Below are positions 16,480 to 25,714 of a DNA stretch of 33,040 nucleotides, piece by piece. The notes below the pieces were generated by a model. The model did no database searches. It saw only the letters and a list, made by a program, of their open reading frames with translations, and was not told the origin of the DNA. Within the stretch, counting starts at the first letter, position 1; the number at the start of each line of letters is the position of its first letter. The position numbers were made by a program, and so were the translations under genes. Source of the stretch: Nitrosomonas sp. (GTDB lineage Bacteria; Pseudomonadota; Gammaproteobacteria; Burkholderiales; Nitrosomonadaceae); NCBI GenBank assembly GCA_021774155.1, contig JAJFJH010000148.1:1-33040 (forward strand), read 5' to 3'.

Positions 16480-18129
16480 TCATACTGGTGGCGATAGTTT
16501 ATTCAACGCATCCATCAAACGGACAAAACGTGGTTCACCAGGTAACTGCACATTGGCAGCCAACAGGCTGTCACGCGCTTCTTTAACAAGTTCAGGCGTT
16601 ATTTCATTTTTTTGTAGATAAGCAATCAGCGCATGGGCTAAATTAAGTAAGACACGGAAATTAGTCGGCATCACCTCGCGAGCATGCCGCATGGCATCAA
16701 TGGCTTCTTTGTATTCCCCCTTACTTACTAACAGCACGCCACGATTCATCATCTCCATCGCTTCTTGACGTGATGCCTCTACCAATTTGGCACCCTCTTC
16801 ACCCATCTTTGCAGCAACAAAAATTTCATTAACCTTATCAAGAAAAGCTGTATCTTCAGGACTATTCTTTACTTCATGTCGCAGTAAAGTAATCGCATTT
16901 TTTGTGTTACCCGTTGCCATAAATAAACGCGCCATTTCTAATGATCTTTCACTATCATGGTCAACATCATCTTTACCAAAACACTCGCCTAACTCTTCAG
17001 CGATTAATTTTGCCTTTTTACTATTACCACTCTCATGATAAATCATACCTTCAACCGCTTTCACTTTAAGGCGGATAGCATCCATATCGAAACTCTTGTT
17101 GAGTTGACCCAGTACTTTCAATGCTTCATCTGGGTTTTCTTTTGCACTATGTATTTTAGCCAAGCTTATATAGATACCTTCAGATTTCAGTATCGAATTC
17201 TCTCCCAAAGAAACACATTTTTGGAAAGCTCGCTCAGCTTCCTCTAACCGACCCATCTTTATGGATACTTCACCGAGAATCTTTTGCCTGGTTACTGAAT
17301 TGGGCGATAACTTCACGGCTTGTTCAAGTACACTATTAGCTCCCTCAAGATCGTTCATAGTCTGTAGCGTTTCAGCAAGAAGATCATGCGCCTCAAGAAA
17401 AGAAGGACTTACCGCTACCGCCTCTTCCAGCAATGTCTTTGCAGCTTCAAAAGCTTTATTTTTAAATAAAATCTTAGCCAAACACACTTTTGCCCAAGGA
17501 AAATCACGTTCTAGCAAAATTTCCTCTAGCAGCCCTTTAGCGCGCCCCAACTCACCACTTTTTAACAATAGATCACACTTGGTACGTAGTAAATCAGTTA
17601 CATGAGCCTTATCTTTAGCCATACGCATATCACATAGGCTGATTGCTTTGGGATAATCCAATCGCTCCATTGCTTGAAAAATTTCACCAAATGCTTGTTT
17701 CTTCTTTATAATTCTTGCCAACCTTAAACTTAACGCAGCTTCGGTAATAGGTTTCAACAGATAGGCATCTGGTTGATATTCTGCAGCGCCCATAACTGCA
17801 TCAGCTGTTTTGTCTGCACTCACCATAATCCAAATACAATCAAGCGCAACAAGACCCCGGATTCTTGCCTCCGCAAGAACCTGCTGCCCATTTCTTCCTG
17901 AACCTAAATTGAAATCACAAAGCACTACGTCATATTGAACCCTGTTTAATGATGCAATCGCTTCACTACCACTCGCTACCATTGTTATTTTTCTGACATC
18001 AGCTCCACAGCTTCTCATGATGTCGCGAAAAACACTGCGCATTGCATGGTAGTCTTCAATAATAAGAACTGTCTTTCCAGAAATATCAATTTCTGGCGTT
18101 GGAGCAGTGCTAAACGCGTTAGGGAACAT
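16480..18129 (-). CDS. Response regulator with receiver and tetratricopeptide repeats
   Basis: A 549-residue protein. Residues about 18-140 form a receiver domain: acidic pair E25-D26, phosphoacceptor Asp72 in VVLCDFNLG, Ser104 in WIMVSAD and Lys126 in AYLLKPI. The rest, from about 150 to 540, is a run of TPR-like helices (for example KVCLAKILFKNKAFEAAKTL and AHDLLAETLQTMNDLEGANS). There is no DNA-binding, GGDEF, EAL or other catalytic output domain, so output is most likely through protein-protein binding. It lies 35 bases downstream of a histidine kinase gene in the same orientation, its probable partner. Similar receiver-TPR proteins exist in marine and environmental Proteobacteria, but no specific role is known to me. 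It ends convergent with lspA. Confidence 0.85.
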   Translation of the reverse strand: MFPNAFSTAPTPEIDISGKTVLIIEDYHAMRSVFRDIMRSCGADVRKITMVASGSEAIASLNRVQYDVVLCDFNLGSGRNGQQVLAEARIRGLVALDCIWIMVSADKTADAVMGAAEYQPDAYLLKPITEAALSLRLARIIKKKQAFGEIFQAMERLDYPKAISLCDMRMAKDKAHVTDLLRTKCDLLLKSGELGRAKGLLEEILLERDFPWAKVCLAKILFKNKAFEAAKTLLEEAVAVSPSFLEAHDLLAETLQTMNDLEGANSVLEQAVKLSPNSVTRQKILGEVSIKMGRLEEAERAFQKCVSLGENSILKSEGIYISLAKIHSAKENPDEALKVLGQLNKSFDMDAIRLKVKAVEGMIYHESGNSKKAKLIAEELGECFGKDDVDHDSERSLEMARLFMATGNTKNAITLLRHEVKNSPEDTAFLDKVNEIFVAAKMGEEGAKLVEASRQEAMEMMNRGVLLVSKGEYKEAIDAMRHAREVMPTNFRVLLNLAHALIAYLQKNEITPELVKEARDSLLAANVQLPGEPRFVRLMDALNKLSPPV

Positions 18130-18164
18130 GGCCTCTTATAATAAAATATTAACGATTGTATCAA

Positions 18165-18872
18165 TTAAGGAAGATGCAATACGAAACAACCACCTTTCAG
18201 AGAACCCCCGTTCTCTAACATGACCTCACCAAGCTTCTCATGATTGCGGTGCATTCTTGCAACCATCGCTGAAAAATACAGGCCAAGGCCGGTACTACCG
18301 CCTTGAAAATCAATACCACGCATGTTATCAATACTCTCTTGCAACATCACAGCCGGGTAGCCGCTACCATTATCTTCAATACGCAGCTCAAGCATACCTC
18401 TATTTTCATTAGCAATTAAACGAATGCAATCATGAGTGTAGTGCATCGCATTATTTAGCGCATTGCCAATCACGCCGCTGATAAGGTCTTCATCAAAATA
18501 CCAGTACAAAGCTGGATCTGCATGAATCTCTAACGCTATGCCGTGAGACTTAAGCAATTCACTGTTCTGTACAACCAATGAGTGCAGAAAATCTTCAACA
18601 CAAACAGATTGTGGATCAAATGGATAAATTTCCTCCCCTAACTTATAAAGCGTCAGTAGTTGCATCAAATTACTGTTGATGCGTTTGATCTCATGATTCA
18701 TTTGCACCAATTCAGAATAGGCTGCTAAATTCTCTGAGTCAGCTGCAGCAAGTGTTTTATCCAAGCCCCCAATTAACATGCTCACCGAATTCTTCATATC
18801 ATGTACAGAAGAAGCTAGAAAACTACCTACGCTAAGAGAAGAGGGTTTAACACTTACATTTTTATTGTTCAT
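18165..18872 (-). CDS. Sensor-less histidine kinase
   Basis: A 235-residue protein with a histidine-kinase core and nothing else. The phosphoacceptor is probably His24 in SSVHDMKNSV; the dimerisation helices run to about residue 90. The ATPase domain has the N box NALNNAMHYT, the G1 box EDNGSGYP and the G2 box GSTGLGLYFSAMVAR. No transmembrane, PAS, GAF or other sensor domain is present, so it is cytoplasmic and must receive input from a partner or act downstream of other receptors. It is the first gene of a pair with the receiver-TPR regulator. The gene starts at ATG 18872; no promoter was recognised upstream. Confidence 0.85.
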   Translation of the reverse strand: MNNKNVSVKPSSLSVGSFLASSVHDMKNSVSMLIGGLDKTLAAADSENLAAYSELVQMNHEIKRINSNLMQLLTLYKLGEEIYPFDPQSVCVEDFLHSLVVQNSELLKSHGIALEIHADPALYWYFDEDLISGVIGNALNNAMHYTHDCIRLIANENRGMLELRIEDNGSGYPAVMLQESIDNMRGIDFQGGSTGLGLYFSAMVARMHRNHEKLGEVMLENGGSLKGGCFVLHLP

Positions 18873-19162
18873 TCTGGACTCAAATAACGAATTAGTTTTC
18901 TCTGTAAATCACTCATCTTCATGATTCCCTTTAGCAAGAAATAGAGCGCCGCAAAACAATTTCATGAACATGCACTATCAAGCAATATCTCTTTGATAAA
19001 TCCACCACTTAAAAATACAGTTAATTGTTATTTTCTAAATCACTAATAAAGCAAAGAAAGCCATTCAAAAAGGGGTTTACTAATCAATATTAATTTGGAA
19101 AACTCGTGCAAAATACTTTATGAAACCACGACACAGAATAGATGACATAGAGGAACAACATC

Positions 19163-19813
19163 ATGAGAATGAAAAGTATCGTTGCAGCGACTTTATTGAC
19201 AGCGCTGTTTTCAGGTTACGCTTCGGGCGTATCACTCGTCTATCAGGGCTTTGAATGCCAAAACGCGATTAATGCAAATGACACGACAACTTCAGAAACG
19301 CTGATTGAAAGTAAATTTGAAGTGATAAAAGATGTTGGCGGCGGCATGTTTCATTTAAGCCTTACCGGTGGTTTGCCGCGACTTATTAACGACAATAGTA
19401 AAGTATGTATCGACAGCGATACTGCCATTGGATTTTCTGGTATTCCTGCAGTAGACGGCTTACCCACGCAATTAGACGCAATTAATGCGACCGCTTATTT
19501 TAACGGTCAGGATCTTATTATTATTGTTAATTCTATCAATACAGACTTGAATTCAGGACGCGGCACCTTCTCAACATTTACGACAAGTTTTGTTTTCCCT
19601 TACTCTAATACGTTAATACTAACGTACAACCCTGAGTCACCATCATTCACACTCAAGAAAATAATCCATAACCGAGGATTTGTTCATACCAGCGGTTCAG
19701 CATCATCAATCACTCCTTTTGCTGAAACGATATTACCGTCTTTTAATGAAGGAGAAAACGATAAACCAAAGATTCTAACGCCAACCTCTCTAATTGAATA
19801 TATACTCGAGTGA
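19163..19813 (+). CDS. Predicted secreted protein of unknown function
   Basis: I do not recognise this 216-residue protein. It starts at ATG 19163 (alternative ATG 19169) after an AGAGGA site. The N-terminus MRMKSIVAATLLTALFSGYASG is a typical Sec signal peptide with a likely cut after ASG, so the product is probably periplasmic or extracellular. There is no lipobox cysteine at the cut. The mature part is Thr/Ser/Asn-rich and predicted mostly beta strand, with only two cysteines (in GFECQN and KVCIDS), well placed for one disulfide. No catalytic motif is seen. It is a single gene, tail-to-tail with the membrane protein gene, with stop codons about 10 bases apart. Confidence 0.65.
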   Translation: MRMKSIVAATLLTALFSGYASGVSLVYQGFECQNAINANDTTTSETLIESKFEVIKDVGGGMFHLSLTGGLPRLINDNSKVCIDSDTAIGFSGIPAVDGLPTQLDAINATAYFNGQDLIIIVNSINTDLNSGRGTFSTFTTSFVFPYSNTLILTYNPESPSFTLKKIIHNRGFVHTSGSASSITPFAETILPSFNEGENDKPKILTPTSLIEYILE

Positions 19814-19822
19814 GACAGCACA

Positions 19823-20287
19823 TTAGCTACGTAAAACGCCGATACATTCATAGACACCAAGACTAAATGCAACAAGAGACCCAACAAGTAATACATTGAT
19901 CGCGAGTCTTTCGAGCTTATTCAAGCCATAACCTCTAAATTCTTCGATATCAATTTCATTTAAAAAAAACTTAGTCACTTGACCGCTAATATATATTGTG
20001 GCCTGATTTGAGACAGCCATTAGCGGAAAAAACACTAGCGCGGCCAATATTGCGCCGACAAAGAATTTCAATAATGGCGCGGCCAACCCTAGCAATTGTA
20101 CTGAACCACCAGACATCGTCGCCATAAAAGTTGCTAGTAACACGATTCCCATACCATTACCTAATATCAGCAAACGAAAGAACTGTTGGGTAAACTGTTG
20201 CTCCTCTTGCGATTTGATACTGACAATATTTAAAAGAAGCCCACTAAATGCCTCTTGCTGCTCTCGAGTCATATCCTGGAATTTCAT
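19823..20287 (-). CDS. Predicted membrane protein of unknown function
   Basis: A 154-residue protein with three probable transmembrane segments (about residues 42-60, 66-92 and 130-149). A hydrophilic Gln/Glu-rich N-terminal segment (EEQQFTQQFFR) precedes the first. A charged loop with NEIDIEEFRGYGLNKLERL joins the second and third. The start is well supported by a near-consensus AAAGGAGG ribosome site just before ATG 20287. No family is recognised. The gene is between the dcw cluster terminator and the secreted-protein gene and appears to be its own transcription unit. Confidence 0.65.
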   Translation of the reverse strand: MKFQDMTREQQEAFSGLLLNIVSIKSQEEQQFTQQFFRLLILGNGMGIVLLATFMATMSGGSVQLLGLAAPLLKFFVGAILAALVFFPLMAVSNQATIYISGQVTKFFLNEIDIEEFRGYGLNKLERLAINVLLVGSLVAFSLGVYECIGVLRS

Positions 20288-20411
20288 ACTACCTCCTTTG
20301 ACTAACTATCTGAGAAACTGCTAATTTTATAGGTATACCTATATTTGAAAGACCACAGTTTATCTTGCCCCAGAATCAATCAATAACCCTTTAAATAATT
20401 CGCACAACAGT

Positions 20412-20448
20412 ACAAAAAGAAACTGCCCTGCTGAAATCAACAAGGCAG
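20412..20448 (-). terminator. Intrinsic terminator after ftsZ
   Basis: On the minus strand, CTGCCTTGTTG (from 20448 leftwards) pairs with CAGCAGGGCAG to give an 11-bp stem with two G-U pairs and a four-base ATTT loop. It is followed at once by TTTCTTTTTG, a U-rich tract. It lies 37 bases beyond the ftsZ stop codon and closes the dcw cluster. Confidence 0.85.
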
Positions 20449-20484
20449 CATAATCAACTCAAAAATAAGCCGATATTTTAGGTA

Positions 20485-21636
20485 TTAATCCGCCTGTCTT
20501 CTTAGAAATGCAGGAATATCCATTGGATCAATCCCTGATTGGCGCATGGCTGCAACCGTTGCATCACTTCTTCTGCCGGTACGCATAACCGCTGGCTCAT
20601 CTGACGACATTGCCATTGCCCGGTCATCTGTTCCTGTACGGGTATGGATAACGGTTAATGGCTTGGACTTTGTTTGACCCTTTGCGCTACCAAGACCCGT
20701 TGCCACCATGGTAACTCGCAATTGATCTTGCAGATTTTCATCAATAACCGTACCAATAATGACCGTCGCATCCTCAGCAGCAAGCTCTTTAATGGTGTGC
20801 ATTACCTCGGTAACTTCACGCATTTTTAATTCGGAATTAGCGGTGATATTCACCAATACACCACGTGCACCTGAAAGTGTCACATCTTCCAATAAGGGAC
20901 TGGCCACTGCTTGTTCCGCAGCAATACGTGCGCGATCCACTCCCGATGACAATGCAGATCCCATCATTGCCATGCCCATTTCTGACATCACAGTCTTAAC
21001 ATCAGCAAAGTCAACATTCACCAAACCAGGGCAATTAATCACTTCTGCAATCCCTGCCACTGCACCATGCAAGACATCATTCGCGGCTTTAAATGCATCC
21101 AGCATACTAATGTCATTACCCAATACTGTCATTAATTTATCGTTAGGAATCACAATCAACGAATCAACATGCTGTGATAATGCTTCCATACCAGCTTCTG
21201 CTGCTTTAATACGTCTACCTTCAAAAGAGAATGGCTTACTAACAACGGCAACCGTCAAGATACCCATTTCTTTTGCCACTTGCGCCACGACAGGTGCTGC
21301 GCCCGTTCCTGTGCCACCACCCATACCAGCCGTGATAAACAACATATCTGAGCCTTGAATAAGCTCTGCAATACGATCACGATCTTCCAGAGCTGCCTCA
21401 CGCCCAACTTCAGGGTTTGCACCCGCACCTAACCCTTTAGTAATACTATTTCCTATCTGCAATAACGTAGCCGCTTGATTGCCCTTCAGTGCTTGAGCAT
21501 CAGTATTCATACAGATAAATTCAACGCCTTGCATCTTATTATCTATCATATGATCAACTGCATTACTGCCACAGCCACCTACACCAATAACCTTGATTAT
21601 TGCCTCTTGAGTTTCAGTATTCATCACTTCAAACAT
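20485..21636 (-). CDS. ftsZ: Cell division GTPase FtsZ
   Basis: Tubulin-like GTPase that forms the Z ring. The 383-residue protein has IKVIGVGGCGSNAVDHMI at the N-terminus, the GGGTGTGAAP signature loop (about residues 106-115) and the T7-loop region NCPGLVNVDFADVKTVM. The C-terminal linker is short (about 330-368) and ends in the conserved tail DIPAFLRRQ, the site that binds FtsA and, in many species, other partners including SlmA. The start at ATG 21636 has a strong AAGGAG site. It lies 134 bases after ftsA, room for an additional promoter, and is followed by a terminator rather than lpxC. Confidence 0.98.
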   Translation of the reverse strand: MFEVMNTETQEAIIKVIGVGGCGSNAVDHMIDNKMQGVEFICMNTDAQALKGNQAATLLQIGNSITKGLGAGANPEVGREAALEDRDRIAELIQGSDMLFITAGMGGGTGTGAAPVVAQVAKEMGILTVAVVSKPFSFEGRRIKAAEAGMEALSQHVDSLIVIPNDKLMTVLGNDISMLDAFKAANDVLHGAVAGIAEVINCPGLVNVDFADVKTVMSEMGMAMMGSALSSGVDRARIAAEQAVASPLLEDVTLSGARGVLVNITANSELKMREVTEVMHTIKELAAEDATVIIGTVIDENLQDQLRVTMVATGLGSAKGQTKSKPLTVIHTRTGTDDRAMAMSSDEPAVMRTGRRSDATVAAMRQSGIDPMDIPAFLRRQAD

Positions 21637-21770
21637 ACCGTTTCTCCTTCCAAAGATTAAAATTAAAACTGCCTGATTTTTGATACAAAATTAAAAAACC
21701 TTTCACTATCTTGCTAAGTTCAATATTCCGCCACTTCATCCGATTAACATCACCTCATCAAACATACTCA

Positions 21771-23009
21771 TTAAAAATTCTTCTGGAACCACCCTTTCAT
21801 TTTTGAAAAAACTTGTTTAGCTGAACTACCCTGCATCCGACTATTTTGCTGGTGCTTCATTTGATCAACACCTGCAATCAGCAACCCAACGCCTGTCGCG
21901 TATCTAGGTGTGTGCACTACATCTTCTAGGCCGCCTTCATAATGCGGCATACCCAGTCTTACCGGCATATGAAAAATTTCCTCACCCAGCTCGACCATGC
22001 CGCGTAACGAGCTACAACCTCCCGTGATCACAATGCCCGATGAAAGCAATTCTTCAAATCCACTACGACGTAATTCCGCCTGAATAAGTGAATAAAGCTC
22101 TTCAGCACGCGGCTCAATCACCTCGGCCAACGTGTGACGTGAGAGCTGACGTGCGCCCCGGTTACCCACATCTGGCACATCAATCATCTCATTGGTATCA
22201 ACCATGCTGCGTAACGCGCAGCCATAATGACATTTGATATCTTCAGCATCCTTGGTTGGGGTACGCAATGCCATCGCGATATCATTGGTAATCTGATCAC
22301 CAGCAATTGGAATCACAGCCGTATGACGAATAGCCCCGTGTGTAAATACCGCAATATCAGTCGTTCCACCGCCAATATCCACCAAACAGACACCCAAGTC
22401 TTTTTCATCTTCTGACAACACAGCCATCGCTGAAGCCAACGGCTGCAACACCAGATCACGGACTTCCAACCCACAACGATGCACACATTTCACTATATTT
22501 TGCGCTGCAGACACGGCACCCGTCACAATATGCACTTTCACTTCCAATCGTATACCACTCATACCCACAGGCTCGCGTACGTCTTCCTGCCCATCAATAA
22601 TGAATTCTTGATTAAGAATATGGAGAATCTGCTGATCCGCTGGAATATTGACCGCTTTTGCAGTTTCCATAACCCGCTCAACATCGGTTAATGAAACTTC
22701 TTTATCTTTAATAGGCACCATGCCATGCGAGTTAAAACCTCTGATATGGCTACCGGCAATACCAGTAAACACTTCACTGATTTTGCAATCAGCCATTAAC
22801 TCAACTTCTTCTAAAGCACGTTGAATTGCATTAACTGTCGTTTCTATATTAGCGACGACACCTTTCTTCAAACCACGCGAAGGATGGCTCCCTAGACCAA
22901 TAATTTCAAACCCACCTTCAGGCTTAATCTCGGCAACTATCGCCACAATTTTTGAAGTACCTATATCAAGACCGACAATGAGATTCCTATCTTCCCTGGC
23001 CTTACTCAT
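21771..23009 (-). CDS. ftsA: Cell division protein FtsA
   Basis: Actin-like ATPase that tethers FtsZ to the membrane and recruits later division proteins. The 412 residues show VGLDIGTSKIVAIVAEI (phosphate 1), VCLVDIGGGTTDIAVF (phosphate 2) and GIVITGGCSSLRGMVELGEEIF (adenosine). The C-terminal KMKGWFQKNF is the amphipathic membrane-targeting helix. The ATG follows the ftsQ stop directly, and its GGGAGG ribosome site lies inside the last ftsQ codons, so the two are coupled. Confidence 0.98.
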   Translation of the reverse strand: MSKAREDRNLIVGLDIGTSKIVAIVAEIKPEGGFEIIGLGSHPSRGLKKGVVANIETTVNAIQRALEEVELMADCKISEVFTGIAGSHIRGFNSHGMVPIKDKEVSLTDVERVMETAKAVNIPADQQILHILNQEFIIDGQEDVREPVGMSGIRLEVKVHIVTGAVSAAQNIVKCVHRCGLEVRDLVLQPLASAMAVLSEDEKDLGVCLVDIGGGTTDIAVFTHGAIRHTAVIPIAGDQITNDIAMALRTPTKDAEDIKCHYGCALRSMVDTNEMIDVPDVGNRGARQLSRHTLAEVIEPRAEELYSLIQAELRRSGFEELLSSGIVITGGCSSLRGMVELGEEIFHMPVRLGMPHYEGGLEDVVHTPRYATGVGLLIAGVDQMKHQQNSRMQGSSAKQVFSKMKGWFQKNF

Positions 23010-23804
23010 TTAGTTACACCTCCCTGATTTTACATCTTCTTCCGTGCTTGTTAATTGCTGCACCCGCTGCTTCGCCTTTGGCAACCGTACGGCAAACCCA
23101 TTCGGATAGCGCAAATCCATGTAAATCAGAGACTCTTGCCCATCCATTAGTGCAATACTTTGATCATATGCTGAGGCGTAACGCGCAAGCCGCCGTTCCA
23201 CCTCTTCTCTCCCAAGTTCCAATACTGTTCCGGCCTGCAAGCGTATACACCAAGCATGTCGGGGCGACAAATCAATTTTGGCGATGCGCTGTTGCAATGG
23301 TTTTAATATCTTGTTAAAACCAACATATTGCTCTGCTACAACACGTGAGCTTTCTTTCATTGGCCCTGTAAATACTGGCAATTCATCATCGATACTTGCT
23401 CGAAAAACTTCACCATAGCTATTAACTAATGCACTATTACCCCAACGCGCCATTGCCACATGCTCTTCTACCAAAACCTCTAATCCGTCCGGCCAATCTC
23501 GGTACACTTTCACGGTGCGAACCCAAGGTAACTTTTTAAATGCTTGCTGTACTGCCATCAAATCAACGGTAATAAAATTTCCGCTCACCTCGTTTTTAAC
23601 CACTGACTCAACTTGAGCATAGGATAAACGCTTAAAATTATTATTTTCAAAGTTTTCGCCCCTAATATCTTTAATACTTATTTGTTTAATCGGAAAGATA
23701 GGCAGTTTGATGTAACGACTATTAATGGTGTATAAAACAGCCAACGCCACCATAACCAACAAGGCATAAGACAGAAAGCTCAATAACTGATAGTTATTCC
23801 ACAT
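23010..23804 (-). CDS. ftsQ: Cell division protein FtsQ
   Basis: A bitopic membrane protein linking early and late divisome parts. The 264-residue protein has a short cytoplasmic start, one transmembrane segment (about 9-27), a POTRA domain (about 40-110, with KQISIKDI and [19 protein letters not shown]) and a beta domain ending with the conserved [16 protein letters not shown]. It overlaps the end of ddlB by 11 bases and abuts ftsA. Confidence 0.95.
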   Translation of the reverse strand: MWNNYQLLSFLSYALLVMVALAVLYTINSRYIKLPIFPIKQISIKDIRGENFENNNFKRLSYAQVESVVKNEVSGNFITVDLMAVQQAFKKLPWVRTVKVYRDWPDGLEVLVEEHVAMARWGNSALVNSYGEVFRASIDDELPVFTGPMKESSRVVAEQYVGFNKILKPLQQRIAKIDLSPRHAWCIRLQAGTVLELGREEVERRLARYASAYDQSIALMDGQESLIYMDLRYPNGFAVRLPKAKQRVQQLTSTEEDVKSGRCN

Positions 23805-24711
23805 AAGACAACGCCAATATCTGCATCACAAAATCTTCAAATGATATACCCGCCTCATTCGCCGCCATTGGCACTAGACTGTGACTGGTCATTCCTGGCG
23901 AAGTGTTCGCTTCCAAAAAATAAGCAGTTCCTGACTTATCCAAGATTAAGTCCACTCTTCCCCAGTCTTTGCACCCCAACACGCGATAGGCATGTAATGC
24001 TTGAGCCTGTATTGCTTTTGTTTCCTCATCCGGCAAACCACTCGGGCAAAAATATTGTGTATCATCCGACAAATACTTTGCCTGGTAGTCATATAAACCA
24101 CCCGCCACTTCAATTCGCACCAACGGTAAGGGTGTATCACCCAAAATGGCAGCTGTAAGCTCCATGCCATCTACAAATGCTTCGGCCAAAACCAAGGGAT
24201 CATATTTAACGGCCAATTGATAAGCTTCCGGCAAATCCTTCTCTGCTATGACTTTGCTTAAACCAATGGTTGAGCCTTCGTGCGATGGCTTAATAATTAA
24301 TGGCAAACCCAATGTCTTTACTACTTCACTAAAATCACTGTCGGCATCAAGGATCATATAATTCGGTGTAGTAATACCCGCTGCTTGCCAGACCAACTTA
24401 GTGCGCCATTTATCCATTGCTAACGCACTCGCCATGACACCACTACCGGTGTAAGGCAAACCCATCAGTTCTAAAGCGCCTTGTACTGTGCCATCCTCAC
24501 CATAACGCCCGTGCAACGCGATATACGCCCGGTCAAACTTCTGCTGCAGCAAAGCCTCCATCGGCTGCTCCGCAGGATCAAACGGATGTGCGTCCACACC
24601 ACTGTTTTGCAGTGCGGCCAACACAGCTTTGCCACTATTAAGAGAAACCTCACGTTCAGCCGAGCGTCCACCAAGCAAAAGTGCAACTTTTCCAAAGTCA
24701 CGATTATTCAT
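23794..24711 (-). CDS. ddlB: D-alanine--D-alanine ligase B
   Basis: Joins two D-alanines for the peptidoglycan stem. The preferred start is ATG 24711 (305 residues, [27 protein letters not shown]), which overlaps the murB end by eight bases and has GGGGGT upstream; a TTG at 24735 adds eight residues and is less likely. ATP-grasp features are present: [53 protein letters not shown] and the metal site [17 protein letters not shown]. Confidence 0.97.
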   Translation of the reverse strand: MNNRDFGKVALLLGGRSAEREVSLNSGKAVLAALQNSGVDAHPFDPAEQPMEALLQQKFDRAYIALHGRYGEDGTVQGALELMGLPYTGSGVMASALAMDKWRTKLVWQAAGITTPNYMILDADSDFSEVVKTLGLPLIIKPSHEGSTIGLSKVIAEKDLPEAYQLAVKYDPLVLAEAFVDGMELTAAILGDTPLPLVRIEVAGGLYDYQAKYLSDDTQYFCPSGLPDEETKAIQAQALHAYRVLGCKDWGRVDLILDKSGTAYFLEANTSPGMTSHSLVPMAANEAGISFEDFVMQILALSYVE

Positions 24712-25675
24712 TGTAAAGACCCCCAGACTCACCAATAATGCGTACTTCTCGTATTAGCTCTATGCCTTTTTTATTGATTACAATGCCTTGAATAGTTCGT
24801 ATTACTGACTCTATATCTGCCGCTGTTGCACCGCCGGTATTTATAATGAAATTTGCATGTTTCGGAGATACCATGGCACCTCCAACACAAAATCCCTTTA
24901 AACCACATGATTCAATCAACCGCGCCGCATAATGACCCCGGGGGTTTCTAAAAACCGAACCGGAATTGGGTAAATTTAATGGCTGGCTATTAATACGTTT
25001 CACCAATAATTCTTTTATACTTTGAATAGAAGTCACATGATCACCACGTTTTAAACGCAGCCAACCGCCAACAAACCATTCTTCACACTTTGAGTTATCA
25101 CCTGAATTTTTTGCAATCGCATACCGATAACCGATGTCATATGCGTTAGGCTGTCGCACATGCAACCGACCTTGACGATCCATCACCTGAACCTGCTCAA
25201 CGATGTCCCATGTCTCTGAATCATAACAACCCGCGTTCATTGCTAAGGCACCACCCATTGTTCCAGGAATACCTACTAAAAACTCTGCGCCTGTAAAATC
25301 ATTTAACGCGGCAAATCGAGCCACTTTCGCACACGCCACCCCAGCACTTGCGTAAATTAAGCTATCCGAAGCATCCTGCTTAACCAACATCAAGTCTTTC
25401 AATTTACCGTGCAAAGCGACTACCGTGCCTTGAAAACCACCATCACGAACCAATAAATTACTACCCAGACCAATGAAATATATGCGCTCATCTGCTGGCA
25501 AACCTTGCACGAACACGGCCAAATCATCAATATCTGCTGGTTTATAGAAACGTGCCGCCCCACCTCCTGCACGCCAAGAAGTATGTTTGCTCATCGGCTC
25601 ATTAATACGCATTTCACCACGTAAAATAGGCATATTAGAACCATGAATAAATTCATTAACTTCTGGCATTTTCAT
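24704..25675 (-). CDS. murB: UDP-N-acetylenolpyruvoylglucosamine reductase
   Basis: FAD enzyme that reduces the enolpyruvyl group to give UDP-MurNAc. The start taken is ATG 25675 (323 residues); a TTG at 25699 would add eight residues and no start has a strong ribosome site. The FAD domain shows [31 protein letters not shown] and [15 protein letters not shown]. The catalytic serine region is NSGSVFRNP and the proton-donor glutamate region is [11 protein letters not shown] near the end. Its location between murC and ddlB, absent in E. coli, is common in Betaproteobacteria and several gamma lineages. Confidence 0.96.
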   Translation of the reverse strand: MKMPEVNEFIHGSNMPILRGEMRINEPMSKHTSWRAGGGAARFYKPADIDDLAVFVQGLPADERIYFIGLGSNLLVRDGGFQGTVVALHGKLKDLMLVKQDASDSLIYASAGVACAKVARFAALNDFTGAEFLVGIPGTMGGALAMNAGCYDSETWDIVEQVQVMDRQGRLHVRQPNAYDIGYRYAIAKNSGDNSKCEEWFVGGWLRLKRGDHVTSIQSIKELLVKRINSQPLNLPNSGSVFRNPRGHYAARLIESCGLKGFCVGGAMVSPKHANFIINTGGATAADIESVIRTIQGIVINKKGIELIREVRIIGESGGLYNE

Positions 25676-25714
25676 AAGTGTGTTTTGTAACAACCTCAAA
25701 ATTTAATTGTTCAC

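Noticed and set aside
20759-21358. A 199-codon plus-strand frame inside ftsZ.
   Set aside because: It is the antisense shadow of strongly conserved ftsZ sequence; Thr/Ala/Ser-rich composition is a by-product of FtsZ codons.
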